Below, piece after piece: positions 32,570-41,480 of a DNA stretch of 64,000 bases. Source of the DNA: Bog-473 sp052148295 (lineage in GTDB: Bacteria; Actinomycetota; Acidimicrobiia; Acidimicrobiales; RAAP-2); contig JBKQIP010000172.1 in NCBI GenBank assembly GCA_052148295.1, forward strand, positions 1-64,000, written 5' to 3'. Position 1 is the stretch's first letter. Each line of letters opens with the position of its first letter. Below the pieces are notes generated by a model that ran no database searches, was not told the DNA's origin, and saw only the letters and a list, made by a program, of their open reading frames with translations. A program made the position numbers and the translations under genes.

Positions 32570-34048
32570 TCAGGTCCCCTCGTAGTCGAACCAGTCGAAC
32601 GCGGCGTCCCCGCCGACGGCGTACATCCCGATCGTGCGGCCGAGGAACCCCCCGGTCACCTCCGTGGAGAGGTAGCGGCCGTCGATCTGGACCAGCGTGT
32701 GGGGGGCACTCCGAGCGCTCTCGAACCCGAGCGAGACGGAGTCGGGACCATGGGGGTGAGGGCCCGTCTCGAGGGTCAGGACGACCGGGCCACCGGGGGA
32801 GGGGGCGGCAGCGAGGACGGCGTCGACCGGTCCGATCCGGGAGCGGGCGACGATCCGGTCCCCCCGCACGCCGACCTCGTAGTGCGCGGTCCCGTCCATG
32901 TAGAGGGTGATCCCTGCCTCCACGGCGGAGCCGGCCTCGAGACGCGCCCTGACGCGGCAGCGATGGTGCTGCTGGCGGCGGCCCACGAAGACCGGGTCGG
33001 GGGAGTCCAGCGTCGCCTCGCCCCCGGCCAGGACGAGCCAGCCCGGTCGCGCCCGGAGGGAGGCCATCGCCGCGGGGGGCCGGCGCACGCTCACCCAACC
33101 GGGCGCCAGCATCGGTGCTTCGAAGTCGTCGCGCCCCTGCGCCCGCACCGGCTCGGCCGGTCCCGGCGGCGCCTGGTGCATGTCGAGTGACACCTCGGCG
33201 GGGACGGGCCAGCCGTCCCGCCATTCCAGCGGGGTGAGGTAGGTCTCCCGGCCGAGCACGTGGAAGCCGGGGGTGACGCCCACGGGGCGCACGCCGAGCA
33301 GGACCATCCACCACGACCCGTCGGCCGCCTCCACCAGGTCGGCGTGCCCGGTGTTCTGGATCGGGCGGTCCGTGCTGCGGTGGGTGAGGATGGGGTTGGC
33401 CGGTGCCCCCTCCCATGGACCCGTGGGTGAGGGGCCCCGGGCGATCGACACGCAGTGGCCGCGCTCGGTGCCCCCCTCGGCGATCAGCAGGTACCAGGTG
33501 CCGCCGCGTTCGAAGAGATGCGGCGCCTCGGGGAACTGCTGGCCGGTCCCGGACCAGGTCGCCTCGGGCGGGGAGAGCAGCGTTCCGCTCGAGGGATCGA
33601 TCCGGCAGCGGGTGATGCCGCCGCGACCCGAGAAATGGACCCAGCAGTTCCCGTCCCCATCCCACGCCAGGTCGGGATCGATGCCCGGAACGGGCACGGG
33701 CACCGGGTCGGACCAGGGGCCGGCGGGGTCGTCGCTCGTGAGGAGGAACGTGCGCGCTCCTCGGGAGCCCACGTTGGTGGTGATCAGCCAGAAGCGGCCG
33801 TCGTGGTGCCGGAGGGTCGGTGCGAAGATGCCCCCGGACGACCAGTCCGCGGTCGCCGTCAGGTCGAGCTGCGAGGGGCGCTCGAGCGCGTTGCCGATCT
33901 GGGTCCAATCGGCGAGGTTCGGCGAGTGGAAGACCGGTACCCCGGGGACATACGTGAACGACGACGTCGCCAGGAAGTAGTCCCGCCCGGCGCGGCAGAC
34001 ACTGGGGTCGGGGTGGAACCCGGGGATGACCGGGTTGCGGTAGGTCAT
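32570..34048 (-). CDS. Beta-xylosidase/arabinosidase, glycoside hydrolase family 43
   Basis: A 492-residue enzyme that frees xylose (or arabinose) from oligosaccharides or glycosides. The five-bladed propeller has D14 in HPDPS (base), D124 in PGIDPD (pKa modulator) and E174 in FPEAPH (acid). The C-terminal about 180 residues form the beta-sandwich typical of GH43 beta-xylosidases. The ATG overlaps the xylB stop (ATGA). No signal peptide, so action is intracellular and feeds xylA/xylB directly. Confidence 0.93.
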   Translation of the reverse strand: MTYRNPVIPGFHPDPSVCRAGRDYFLATSSFTYVPGVPVFHSPNLADWTQIGNALERPSQLDLTATADWSSGGIFAPTLRHHDGRFWLITTNVGSRGARTFLLTSDDPAGPWSDPVPVPVPGIDPDLAWDGDGNCWVHFSGRGGITRCRIDPSSGTLLSPPEATWSGTGQQFPEAPHLFERGGTWYLLIAEGGTERGHCVSIARGPSPTGPWEGAPANPILTHRSTDRPIQNTGHADLVEAADGSWWMVLLGVRPVGVTPGFHVLGRETYLTPLEWRDGWPVPAEVSLDMHQAPPGPAEPVRAQGRDDFEAPMLAPGWVSVRRPPAAMASLRARPGWLVLAGGEATLDSPDPVFVGRRQQHHRCRVRARLEAGSAVEAGITLYMDGTAHYEVGVRGDRIVARSRIGPVDAVLAAAPSPGGPVVLTLETGPHPHGPDSVSLGFESARSAPHTLVQIDGRYLSTEVTGGFLGRTIGMYAVGGDAAFDWFDYEGT

Positions 34049-35466
34049 CGGGTGCCGCCGGCCACCGCTTCGGCGTACGCCGCCCGGATGGCCGCCCCGT
34101 CCGCCCCGTCGTCGGGCTCCACGGTCTCGCCCCGGGCCAGGCCCCATGCGTCGGCGACCCGGGCGAAGTCGCACCCGAGATGGACGGCAGCGGCCTGGAT
34201 GGCGGCGCCGCCGGCCACGAGCTCGTCGCCCGACGGCACCTGCACCACGCGCCCGGTCAGGTCGGCGACCACGCGGCGGTAGGCGGCACTGCGCGCGGCG
34301 CCGCCGACCAGGAACACCCGACCACCGGGAGACGGTGGTCCCAACGCGTCGGCCGCGGCGAGCAGATTGCACACCACGCCCTCGACCGCCGCCCGGGCCA
34401 GCTGGGCCGGCGTCACGCCGGTGCGGAGGCCGCTCAGCAAGCCCGTCGCCTCCGGCCGGTTCGGCGTCCGCTCGCCGTCGAGGTACGGGACGAGCACCAG
34501 CCCGCCGGCGCCGGCGGGTGCTTCCAGGGCCAGCCGGTCGAACTGCCCGTGGTCCAGCCCGAGCAGGCTCGCCATGGTCCCGGTGACCTTGGTCGCGTTC
34601 ATGGTGCAGACCAGCGGCAGGTACCGGCCGGTGGCGTCGGCGAACCCGGCCACGGTGCCGGTCGCATCCGCCGAGGGCTCGTCGCTCACCATGAAGGCGG
34701 TCCCGCTCGTGCCCAGGCTGAGCGCCAGGTCCCCGGTGCGGAGGCCGAGTCCGAGGGCGGCCGCCATGTTGTCGCCCGTGCCCGCACCGACGATGGCGCC
34801 CGCGGCGGGCCACTCTCCCGCCACGGCGTCCGGGGCCAGCACCTCGGGGAGGACCCCGCCCCAGTCCAGGGCGGGATCGACCAGGCCGAGCAGGTCGTAG
34901 CGGTACCGGGACTCCCGCGGCGACCAGTAGCCGGTACCCGACGCGTCCCCCCGGTCCGTGCCACGCCGCCCGGTGAGCCGGAAGGTGAGCCAGTCGTGGG
35001 GCAGCATCACGCCCCTCATCCGGCGCAGGACGTCGGGCTCGTGGCGTCGCAGCCAGTGCAATTTGGTGATCGTGAAGCTGGGGACCGGGACGCTCCCGCA
35101 GGCGGCGGCCCAGCCGGCCGGTCCTCCGGGCAGGGCGTCCAGCAGCGCCTCGGCGTCGGGTGCGGACTCGGTGTCGTTCCAGAGCTTCGCCGGTCGCAGC
35201 ACGTCACCCCCGCCGTCGAGGACGACCAGACCGTGTTGTTGCGCGGCGATGGCCAGGGCGGCGGGGCGGTGGGCGCCGGGCACGCCGGCCTGGGCACAGG
35301 CCGCGTGGAAGGCCGCCTCCCAGTCCCGGGGATGCTGCTCGCTGCGCGGCGGCGTGGTGGGGGGATGTGGTGCACGCCCGGCGGCCACCACCGCCCCGGT
35401 GTCGAGGTCATGGACTTGCACCTTGCAGGCGGATGTGGACGAGTCGACCCCGACCACCAGGGGCAC
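34045..35466 (-). CDS. xylB: Xylulokinase
   Basis: A 473-residue FGGY-family kinase making D-xylulose-5-phosphate. The N-terminal phosphate loop is G-V-D-S-S-T-S-A-C-K; Q-Q-H-G and W-N-D-T segments contact the sugar; D in G-T-G-D-N-M-A-A-A is the catalytic base. The GTG start shares one base with the xylA stop (TAGTG) and the gene overlaps GH43 at its other end. Tight coupling shows one operon. Confidence 0.95.
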   Translation of the reverse strand: MPLVVGVDSSTSACKVQVHDLDTGAVVAAGRAPHPPTTPPRSEQHPRDWEAAFHAACAQAGVPGAHRPAALAIAAQQHGLVVLDGGGDVLRPAKLWNDTESAPDAEALLDALPGGPAGWAAACGSVPVPSFTITKLHWLRRHEPDVLRRMRGVMLPHDWLTFRLTGRRGTDRGDASGTGYWSPRESRYRYDLLGLVDPALDWGGVLPEVLAPDAVAGEWPAAGAIVGAGTGDNMAAALGLGLRTGDLALSLGTSGTAFMVSDEPSADATGTVAGFADATGRYLPLVCTMNATKVTGTMASLLGLDHGQFDRLALEAPAGAGGLVLVPYLDGERTPNRPEATGLLSGLRTGVTPAQLARAAVEGVVCNLLAAADALGPPSPGGRVFLVGGAARSAAYRRVVADLTGRVVQVPSGDELVAGGAAIQAAAVHLGCDFARVADAWGLARGETVEPDDGADGAAIRAAYAEAVAGGTR

Positions 35467-36623
35467 TAGCGCGCCCCGAGAAGCAATTCGGTGACGAGCT
35501 GGTCGAGGCGCTCGTGCCCGTAGCCCTGCGCCGCCAGGGCCTCCTCGTCGCCGTCGGACGTCAGGATCTCGGCGAGGCCACCGGCCGGTGCTGTCTGCTC
35601 GCCCAGCTGGGCCGCCTTGGTGTATCGGAGCGCGTCCTGGATCTCGGCGTCCTCGTGGAAGCGGCGGGCCTTCTCGGCCAGGATCAGGTACGTCCGCATG
35701 CACCCGCGGGCGAAGTCCCACACCCCCTCGCGGTCCTCGGTCCGGTAGGGGTGGGCGTCGAAGTGCCGCATGCCCTCCCACCGGGCGTCCTCGAGCAACT
35801 TCACGGTGTAGAAGGCGTCGCGGATGCCCTCCGATCCGAAGCGGAAGTCCTGGTCGAACTTGCCGATCCGCTGTGCGTTGAGGTCGATGTGGAACAGCTT
35901 CCCCTGCCAGAGGGTCTGCGCCACGGCGTGCGAGAAGGAGAGCCCGCTCATCGTCTCGTGCGCGAACTCGGGGTTCAAGCCGACCATCTCCGGCCACTCG
36001 AGCCGGCCGATGAACGCCAGCGCGTGGCCCACGGTCGGCAGCAAGATGTCGCCTCGGGGCTCGTTCGGCTTCGGTTCGAGGGCGATCCGCAGCCCCAGGC
36101 CCCTGGTGCGAATGTGCTCGCAGCAGAGATCGACCGCCTCCTTGTAACGGTCGAGGGCGGCGCGCACGTCCTTGGCGGCATCGGCCTCCACACCCTCACG
36201 GCCGCCCCACATGACGTGGACCTCGGCACCGAGCTCGGCTCCGAGCTCCATCGACTCGCAGGTCTTTCTCACGGCGAAGCGCCGGATGGCGGGGTCATTG
36301 GCGGTGAAGGCACCCTCCTTGAAGATCGGGCGCCAGAAGAGATTGGTGGTCGTCATGGGGACGCGCAGGCCCGTCTCGTCCAGGGCATGGCGGAACCTCT
36401 TGAGGACGTTCTGTCGCTCGGTGGGCGAGGCGCCGTAGGGCACCAGGTCGTTGTCATGGAGAGAGACGCCGTACGCCCCGAGCTCCGACAGGCGATGCAC
36501 GGTCTCGACGGGATCGAGATCGGATCGGACGACGTTGCCGAAGGGGTCGCGCCCGGGATGCCCCACGGTCCACAGGCCGAAGGTGAAGCGGTGTTGGGGC
36601 CGGGGCGTATACGGATCGGTCAT
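35466..36623 (-). CDS. xylA: Xylose isomerase
   Basis: A 385-residue TIM-barrel isomerase converting D-xylose to D-xylulose. The length and the V-S-L-H-D-N-D-L-V-P (H56, D59) and N-L-F-W-R-P-I-F-K-E-G-A-F-T motifs match the actinobacterial class I enzyme. Metal ligands are in W-G-G-R-E-G, E-P-K-P-N-E-P and L-N-P-E-F-A-H-E. The ATG at 36623 follows GAGGAG. First gene of a four-gene operon; a LacI-type operator lies 106 bp upstream. Confidence 0.97.
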   Translation of the reverse strand: MTDPYTPRPQHRFTFGLWTVGHPGRDPFGNVVRSDLDPVETVHRLSELGAYGVSLHDNDLVPYGASPTERQNVLKRFRHALDETGLRVPMTTTNLFWRPIFKEGAFTANDPAIRRFAVRKTCESMELGAELGAEVHVMWGGREGVEADAAKDVRAALDRYKEAVDLCCEHIRTRGLGLRIALEPKPNEPRGDILLPTVGHALAFIGRLEWPEMVGLNPEFAHETMSGLSFSHAVAQTLWQGKLFHIDLNAQRIGKFDQDFRFGSEGIRDAFYTVKLLEDARWEGMRHFDAHPYRTEDREGVWDFARGCMRTYLILAEKARRFHEDAEIQDALRYTKAAQLGEQTAPAGGLAEILTSDGDEEALAAQGYGHERLDQLVTELLLGAR

Positions 36624-36728
36624 GTCACACTCCTCTTCCGCCGATCGGCCTCCCCGGTCTGCGCGCCCGGGACGGCAGGGGCGGAGGGCGGCGCTCCGTG
36701 TGTCGCCACGAGGACCGGCGGACACCGA

Positions 36729-36742
36729 TGATAGCGTTATCA
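36729..36742. promoter_or_regulatory. LacI-type operator TGATAGCGTTATCA (site B)
   Basis: A palindrome with one mismatch per half and a central CG, placed between divergent xylA and the Gfo/Idh gene. On the minus strand TATCAT within it resembles the xylA -10. The site at 25997-26010 shares its left half exactly. It is a likely binding site of the LacI at 31545-32567. Confidence 0.7.
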
Positions 36743-36775
36743 GGACGCAGCCGGCGGGCGATGAGGGGAGACCAG

Positions 36776-37747
36776 ATGATCCGTTGGGGCGTGGTCGGGC
36801 CCGGTGCGATCGCCGGCGGCTTTGCCGATGCGATGCAGCTCGTCGAGGGGGGCGAGATCGTGGCGGTGGCGTCCCGCTCGGCCGAACGGGCGGAGGCTTT
36901 CGGGGACCGCTTCGCCATACCGCTCCGGTACGGCGACTACGGGGCGATGGCGGACGACCCGTCGGTCGACGCCGTCTACGTGGCCACGCCCCAGTCTCGC
37001 CACGACGTGGACACGCTGGCGTTCCTCCGGGCCGGAAAGCACGTGCTGTGCGAGAAGCCGTTCGCGCTCAACGCACGACAAGCGCGGCGGATGGCCGAGG
37101 AAGCCCGGGGCCGCGGGTTGTTCCTGATGGAGGCCATCTGGAGCCGTTTTCTCCCGGCCTACCGGGCGCTGGTCGATGTCGTCGGCGCCGGGCGCATCGG
37201 CGAGCCGCTCCTGGTGGAGGCGGATTTCGGCTTCCGGCGGCCGATGGATCCCCAGCACCGCCTCTTCCGCCCGGATCTGGGTGGCGGCGGCCTGCTCGAT
37301 CTGGGCATCTACCCGCTCCAGCTGTGCTCGCTCCTGCTCGGGTACCCGGAGCACGCCGTGGCGGAGGGTGTCATCGGGGAGACCGGTGTCGACGAGCAGG
37401 TCGCCGCCGTCCTGCGGCATCCCGGAGGAACGCTGGGCGTCATCAAGGCCGGCCTCCGGGTGGGGATGACCTGCACGGCGCGGGTATCGGGGAGCGAGGG
37501 TTGCGTCGACATCCCGGCCCTCATGCACTGCCCCGACGCCATCACCGTGGCGTCGAGCAGCGGTGTGGAGCGCATCGACGCCTCCTACGAGGGCAACGGG
37601 TTGCGGTTCCAGGTCGACGAGGTCCACCGTTGCCTGGCGGCGGGGGAGACGGAGAGCCCGGTGATGCCCCTGGACGAGTCGATCGTCCTGGCCTCCACGC
37701 TCGACGCCATCCGGGCCCAGATCGGCCTCGTCTTCCCCGGCGAGTGA
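36776..37747 (+). CDS. Gfo/Idh/MocA-family NAD(P)-dependent oxidoreductase
   Basis: A 323-residue sugar dehydrogenase-like enzyme. The Rossmann start is W-G-V-V-G-P-G-A-I-A, and the family's catalytic E-K-P motif occurs in V-L-C-E-K-P-F-A near 100. The C-terminal domain resembles dimeric dihydrodiol dehydrogenase/D-xylose 1-dehydrogenase members. It is divergent from xylA, sharing the operator at 36729, so a xylose or related sugar substrate is reasonable. The ATG 36776 follows GAGGGGAGACC. Confidence 0.87.
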   Translation: MIRWGVVGPGAIAGGFADAMQLVEGGEIVAVASRSAERAEAFGDRFAIPLRYGDYGAMADDPSVDAVYVATPQSRHDVDTLAFLRAGKHVLCEKPFALNARQARRMAEEARGRGLFLMEAIWSRFLPAYRALVDVVGAGRIGEPLLVEADFGFRRPMDPQHRLFRPDLGGGGLLDLGIYPLQLCSLLLGYPEHAVAEGVIGETGVDEQVAAVLRHPGGTLGVIKAGLRVGMTCTARVSGSEGCVDIPALMHCPDAITVASSSGVERIDASYEGNGLRFQVDEVHRCLAAGETESPVMPLDESIVLASTLDAIRAQIGLVFPGE

Positions 37748-37771
37748 GCCGGACGGGCCTCCACCCGCCTC

Positions 37772-38995
37772 CTACCGCAGGCGATAGAGGACTTCGCCGG
37801 CGTCGGGCACGACGAGCGCATCGGGATCGGCCGACCACGCGGCCAGGTCGACCGCGGCCGGGTCCAGAGACCGGAGGTTGGCCCGGGTCACGACCTCCTC
37901 GGGTATGCCCGTGGCGAGCGTGACGCGCACCCGTTGACGCTCGCCGTGCACCGGGTCGTAGGTCCCGGCTCCGTACAGATGGGTGGAGTGGGCCAGCTCG
38001 CCGCGGGGCCGGTCCCGGTACTCGTCCCAGTGAGCGAGGAAGTAGTCGCGGCAGTGATACCCGAGGCCGGCCTGGCCCGGGTGCGTGGACGCGATCTCCG
38101 TGATGTGGGGTGCATAGAGCACCACCTCGCCGCCGTCCGCCACCACCGGTTCGACCTTGTAGAACCCCTTGGCCCCCGTCCACAGGTCGGCGTATCGAGG
38201 CGGCACCAGTGACAGCACCCGTGGCACCGGTGCCGCCAGGTACTCGATGTGGGTCTCCGCGGCGATGCCGGCAGCGGCGGCCCACGCGTCGACGGGGGGA
38301 CCGAAGGTGAGGGAGTGCAACGCTCCCGTGGAGTGATCGACCACGCCGCACAACGCATGGCGCTCACCCGGTACGAGCGCCGCCGCGGCGTCGATCAGCG
38401 CGCGCACCGGGGTGGTCCCGGGCGTGCCGATGATGGCGCTGCTGGTGATCAACGCCCCCAGCCAGTGGGTGACGTCGATGAGCTCCGGTCCCGACAGCCC
38501 CGGGAACAGGTACTTGTTGCCGCCGGAGAACCCGACCACCTCGTGCGGGAGGACGGGGCCGATGATGATGGTGACGTCGCTGTCGAGGACCAACCGGTTG
38601 ATGCGGACGTCGACGGCCTCGTCGAGGAGTCCATCCGACAGCCGCCGCACGGTCTGGGGGGTCAGTGTGCCTACGGTCACGAAGGTGGCATCGACCCACC
38701 ACTCGTGATTGACGACGACGAGCGCGGTCGGGCCCACCAGGGAGCCGATGGCGGCGTCCGTCATGGGCGCGTGCGTTCCCAGCGCGACGACGGCGGTGCA
38801 CGAGCGCACGCGCCCCCGGACGGCGGCCTCCACCGCCGAGAGCATCAAGGGAAGGGGACAGGTCCTGGTGGCGTCGGGAATGACCAGGCACAGGGAGCGG
38901 CCGTCGAGGTCGAGACCCTCGAGGTGCGCCGTGATGAACCCTTGCACCGCCGCCGGGTCGAGGAGGCGGTCGGGGCCCCCGATGCTCGCGTTCAT
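37772..38995 (-). CDS. LarA-family nickel-dependent hydroxyacid racemase/epimerase, probable sugar-acid 2-epimerase
   Basis: A 407-residue protein of the lactate racemase (LarA/DUF2088) superfamily, which uses the nickel-pincer nucleotide cofactor to invert a 2-hydroxyacid. D41 and R44 (IPDATR), H75 (GTHAPM), H151, K161 (SGGNK) and H177 are placed as D72, R75, H108, H174, K184 and H200 of L. plantarum LarA. The H-K-H spacings (10 and 16 residues) are identical to it. Its ATG overlaps uxuB by 4 bp, so it is part of hexuronate catabolism. The superfamily includes a D-gluconate 2-epimerase, so D-mannonate/D-gluconate interconversion is the favoured guess. The cofactor genes larB, larC and larE are not in the window. 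Confidence 0.88.
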   Translation of the reverse strand: MNASIGGPDRLLDPAAVQGFITAHLEGLDLDGRSLCLVIPDATRTCPLPLMLSAVEAAVRGRVRSCTAVVALGTHAPMTDAAIGSLVGPTALVVVNHEWWVDATFVTVGTLTPQTVRRLSDGLLDEAVDVRINRLVLDSDVTIIIGPVLPHEVVGFSGGNKYLFPGLSGPELIDVTHWLGALITSSAIIGTPGTTPVRALIDAAAALVPGERHALCGVVDHSTGALHSLTFGPPVDAWAAAAGIAAETHIEYLAAPVPRVLSLVPPRYADLWTGAKGFYKVEPVVADGGEVVLYAPHITEIASTHPGQAGLGYHCRDYFLAHWDEYRDRPRGELAHSTHLYGAGTYDPVHGERQRVRVTLATGIPEEVVTRANLRSLDPAAVDLAAWSADPDALVVPDAGEVLYRLR

Positions 38996-40395
38996 GTCAG
39001 CTCCCTGATCAGCGCCATGCCGTCACGGAGCAGGCGGTCGAGGGACGTCGCCACGTCGGTCACGAATGTCGGGTCGAAATGATCCGCCAGGGCGAGGTGG
39101 GCCAGTGCTCTCAGATCACGGCCGGCCGCCGCCGAGCGGAGCGGTGTCCCGGCGGGATCGTCGACGGGGGGCAGGGCCGATCCCTGGACCTCGAGGCCGC
39201 TGGCCGCGGCGATCCAGACGGCGACGACGACGGCGAACCTCATGGCGTCGAGTCCGGCGCTGCGGCGGGCGGTCACGACCGAGGCGAATCGCTGTGGCAG
39301 CTTGCGTGACCCGTCGGCCGCGACCTGGGAGCAGGTGTGACCCAGTGCCGGGTTCGAGAAGCGGCGGAGTGCGTCCCGGGCGAAGGCGCCGGGCTGGACC
39401 GCGGCCGGGAGGCGGCCGACCTCGAGGACGTCATCGACCAGCTTCGCGACGAAGGGGGCGACCATGAGGTGCTCGGTGGCTGCCGCGATCGTCGTGCACC
39501 CGGCCAGGATCCCGACGTAGGCCAGGGCGGAATGGGGCCCGTTGAGCAACCACAGCTTGCGCCGTTCGAACGGTGCGATGTCGTCGACCAGTTCGACGCC
39601 GACCTCGCCGAGGGGCGGGAGCCCCTCCTCGGCGACCATGACCCACGAACGGTGGTGCTCCGTCGTGACGGCGCCCTGGTCGACGAGGCCGAGCCGAGCA
39701 CTGATGTCCGCGATGTCCTGTGGGGTCGATGCCGGCACCATCCGATCGACGACCGAATTGGGGAACCGGACCTCATCGGCGATCCACGCCGGAAGGGTCG
39801 GATCGAGTCGCACCGCGATCTGGGCGACCTGGCCACGGAGCAGCGCTCCATTGCCGAGCACGTTGTCCAGTGAGGCGATGACGGGGGGTGCGGCACCCGC
39901 CTCGCGGTACCGGGCCAGGGCGAGGGTCAGGACACCGAGCGCCGAGGTCGGGCGTTCGGGGTGCTCGAGGTCCCCGGTGACCAGGTCATATCCCTTCTCG
40001 GTGATGGTCAGCGTCACCAGCCTCGTGCTCGGCGCGGTGACGGCGTCCACGGCGGCGCCGGGCCCGACGGCGACCGATGTGATCGATCCGATCACCCGGA
40101 GCGGCCCTTCCCCGTCTGCTTCTCGCTCGGCCACGGTGTAGAGGCCGTCCTGGGGAACCAACTGGTCCTGCGCGCGGCGGCTCTGCATCGAGACACCGCG
40201 GATGAGCGTCGGCAGGCCGCGTCGTGAGAGATCGTCGGCGTAGACGCCGAGGTGCGCGCGCGCGAAGGCGCCCACACCGAGGTGTGCGATCGTCGCCGGT
40301 GCCATGCGCGCGTAGGTGGGCCGCCACGCCGCCCGGGCACGACCGAGCGTGCGGGCGGACAGTCGGGATCGTGTGCCGGCCGTGACCGCCATCAT
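38992..40395 (-). CDS. uxuB: Mannitol dehydrogenase-family fructuronate reductase (D-mannonate oxidoreductase)
   Basis: A 467-residue NAD-dependent polyol/uronate reductase. The N-terminal Rossmann signature is I-A-H-L-G-V-G-A-F-A-R-A-H; the catalytic K-L-W-L-L-N-G-P-H-S motif is in the C-terminal domain. UxuB converts D-fructuronate, made by UxaC, to D-mannonate; tagaturonate or mannitol are less likely substrates given the neighbours. Start is ATG 40395 or 40392; no ribosome binding site is visible, so it may be leaderless. It is divergent from the LacI at 40431, only 35 bp away. Confidence 0.9.
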   Translation of the reverse strand: MMAVTAGTRSRLSARTLGRARAAWRPTYARMAPATIAHLGVGAFARAHLGVYADDLSRRGLPTLIRGVSMQSRRAQDQLVPQDGLYTVAEREADGEGPLRVIGSITSVAVGPGAAVDAVTAPSTRLVTLTITEKGYDLVTGDLEHPERPTSALGVLTLALARYREAGAAPPVIASLDNVLGNGALLRGQVAQIAVRLDPTLPAWIADEVRFPNSVVDRMVPASTPQDIADISARLGLVDQGAVTTEHHRSWVMVAEEGLPPLGEVGVELVDDIAPFERRKLWLLNGPHSALAYVGILAGCTTIAAATEHLMVAPFVAKLVDDVLEVGRLPAAVQPGAFARDALRRFSNPALGHTCSQVAADGSRKLPQRFASVVTARRSAGLDAMRFAVVVAVWIAAASGLEVQGSALPPVDDPAGTPLRSAAAGRDLRALAHLALADHFDPTFVTDVATSLDRLLRDGMALIRELT

Positions 40396-40430
40396 CGAAG
40401 GCCGTGCCGTGGGGTGTAACGTCGCCCGCT

Positions 40431-41480
40431 GTGCGGCACCCGAGACGCGCCACTATTCTGGACGTTGCCGCACGCGCCGGAGTCCATCCGGCCACCGTGT
40501 CGCGGACCCTCAGCCGTCCCGAGAAGGTGGCGCCGGCAACACGCACGCGCATTGAAGCCGCCGTCGCCCAACTCGGATTCGTGCCGAACCGAGCCGCCAG
40601 AGTCATGAAGACCGGCCGCACGGGCAACATCGCCGTGATCGTCCCCGACATCACCAACCCGTACTTCGGCTCCATGGTCCGGGCCGTGGAGCGCAAGGCT
40701 CGCGAGGTGGACCTGCAGGTGCTGCTGGCCGACACGGGGGAGCATCCGGCCGAGGAAGTCCAGGCGGCCCGGACGCTGGCCCGCGACGTGGACGGATTCG
40801 TGGTCCTGTCTCCCCGCCGCCTGCACCGGGAGCTGGGGGCGCTCGGCTCGGTGCCGGCCGTGTTCGTGAACCGACCTGTCCGCCAGCATGCGTCGGTGCT
40901 GCTGCGGAGCGCCTCGGCCGTGCATCAGGCGCTCCTGCACCTGGCCTCGCTCGGTCACCGGAACCTCGTGTTCCTCGGGGGGCCGGCCGGGTCCTGGGCC
41001 GCCGCCGAACGGCGCGCCGCCGTGCGCAAGACCAGCGGCCCTGCCGGTCTGGAGGTCCAGATGATCGACGCCTCGGCCCCCATCTTCGAGGCGGCGGCCG
41101 ACGCCGTGCCGCGGCTGGTGGTGGGCCCGGCGACGGCGGTCATCGCCTTCAACGACCAGATGGCACTCGGGGTGATCGCCGGTCTCGCTCGTCTGGGACT
41201 CTCCGTTCCGCGTGACGTCAGCGTCATCGGGTTCGATGACGTTCCGATGGCTGCCATGGTCGCACCTCCGCTCACGACGATCCGCCTGCCGACCGACGAG
41301 GCTGGTTCGACCGCGGTGACGTTGCTCTTGGCGGAAGGCGCCCCGACCACGGAGCTCTTCGGATCGCTCGTCGTGCGCGAGTCCACCGGCACGGTCGCCA
41401 GGAACGGCAGGATCACGCGGACCCGAGCCAGCGCCGCCGCAAGTGGTGCGCGGCGGCCTTCGGGCGGCGGTCGCGCGTGA
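40431..41480 (+). CDS. LacI-family regulator next to the glucuronate genes
   Basis: A 349-residue repressor. HTH: I-L-D-V-A-A-R-A-G-V-H-P-A-T-V-S-R-T-L-S. The hinge reads N-R-A-A-R-V-M-K-T-G, with Met where most family members have the DNA-intercalating Leu. The sensor domain contains D-I-T-N-P-Y-F-G and V-I-G-F-D-D-V-P. GTG 40431 was chosen because it precedes the HTH by the usual few residues; GTG 40404 is possible. The last 68 bp run antisense through the 3' end of the beta-glucuronidase gene. Likely regulator of uxaC-uidA and uxuB-larA through TGCAAAGCTTTGCA. Confidence 0.9.
   Translation: MRHPRRATILDVAARAGVHPATVSRTLSRPEKVAPATRTRIEAAVAQLGFVPNRAARVMKTGRTGNIAVIVPDITNPYFGSMVRAVERKAREVDLQVLLADTGEHPAEEVQAARTLARDVDGFVVLSPRRLHRELGALGSVPAVFVNRPVRQHASVLLRSASAVHQALLHLASLGHRNLVFLGGPAGSWAAAERRAAVRKTSGPAGLEVQMIDASAPIFEAAADAVPRLVVGPATAVIAFNDQMALGVIAGLARLGLSVPRDVSVIGFDDVPMAAMVAPPLTTIRLPTDEAGSTAVTLLLAEGAPTTELFGSLVVRESTGTVARNGRITRTRASAAASGARRPSGGGRA

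Noticed and set aside
31545..33908. Apparent 787-residue protein ending in LacI
   Set aside because: Only the last 340 residues are LacI; the rest is the wrong frame of the GH43 gene. The real start is GTG 32567.
32570..34813. Extended N-terminus of GH43 into xylB
   Set aside because: The 255 extra residues are an off-frame reading of xylB; the family N-terminus starts at ATG 34048.
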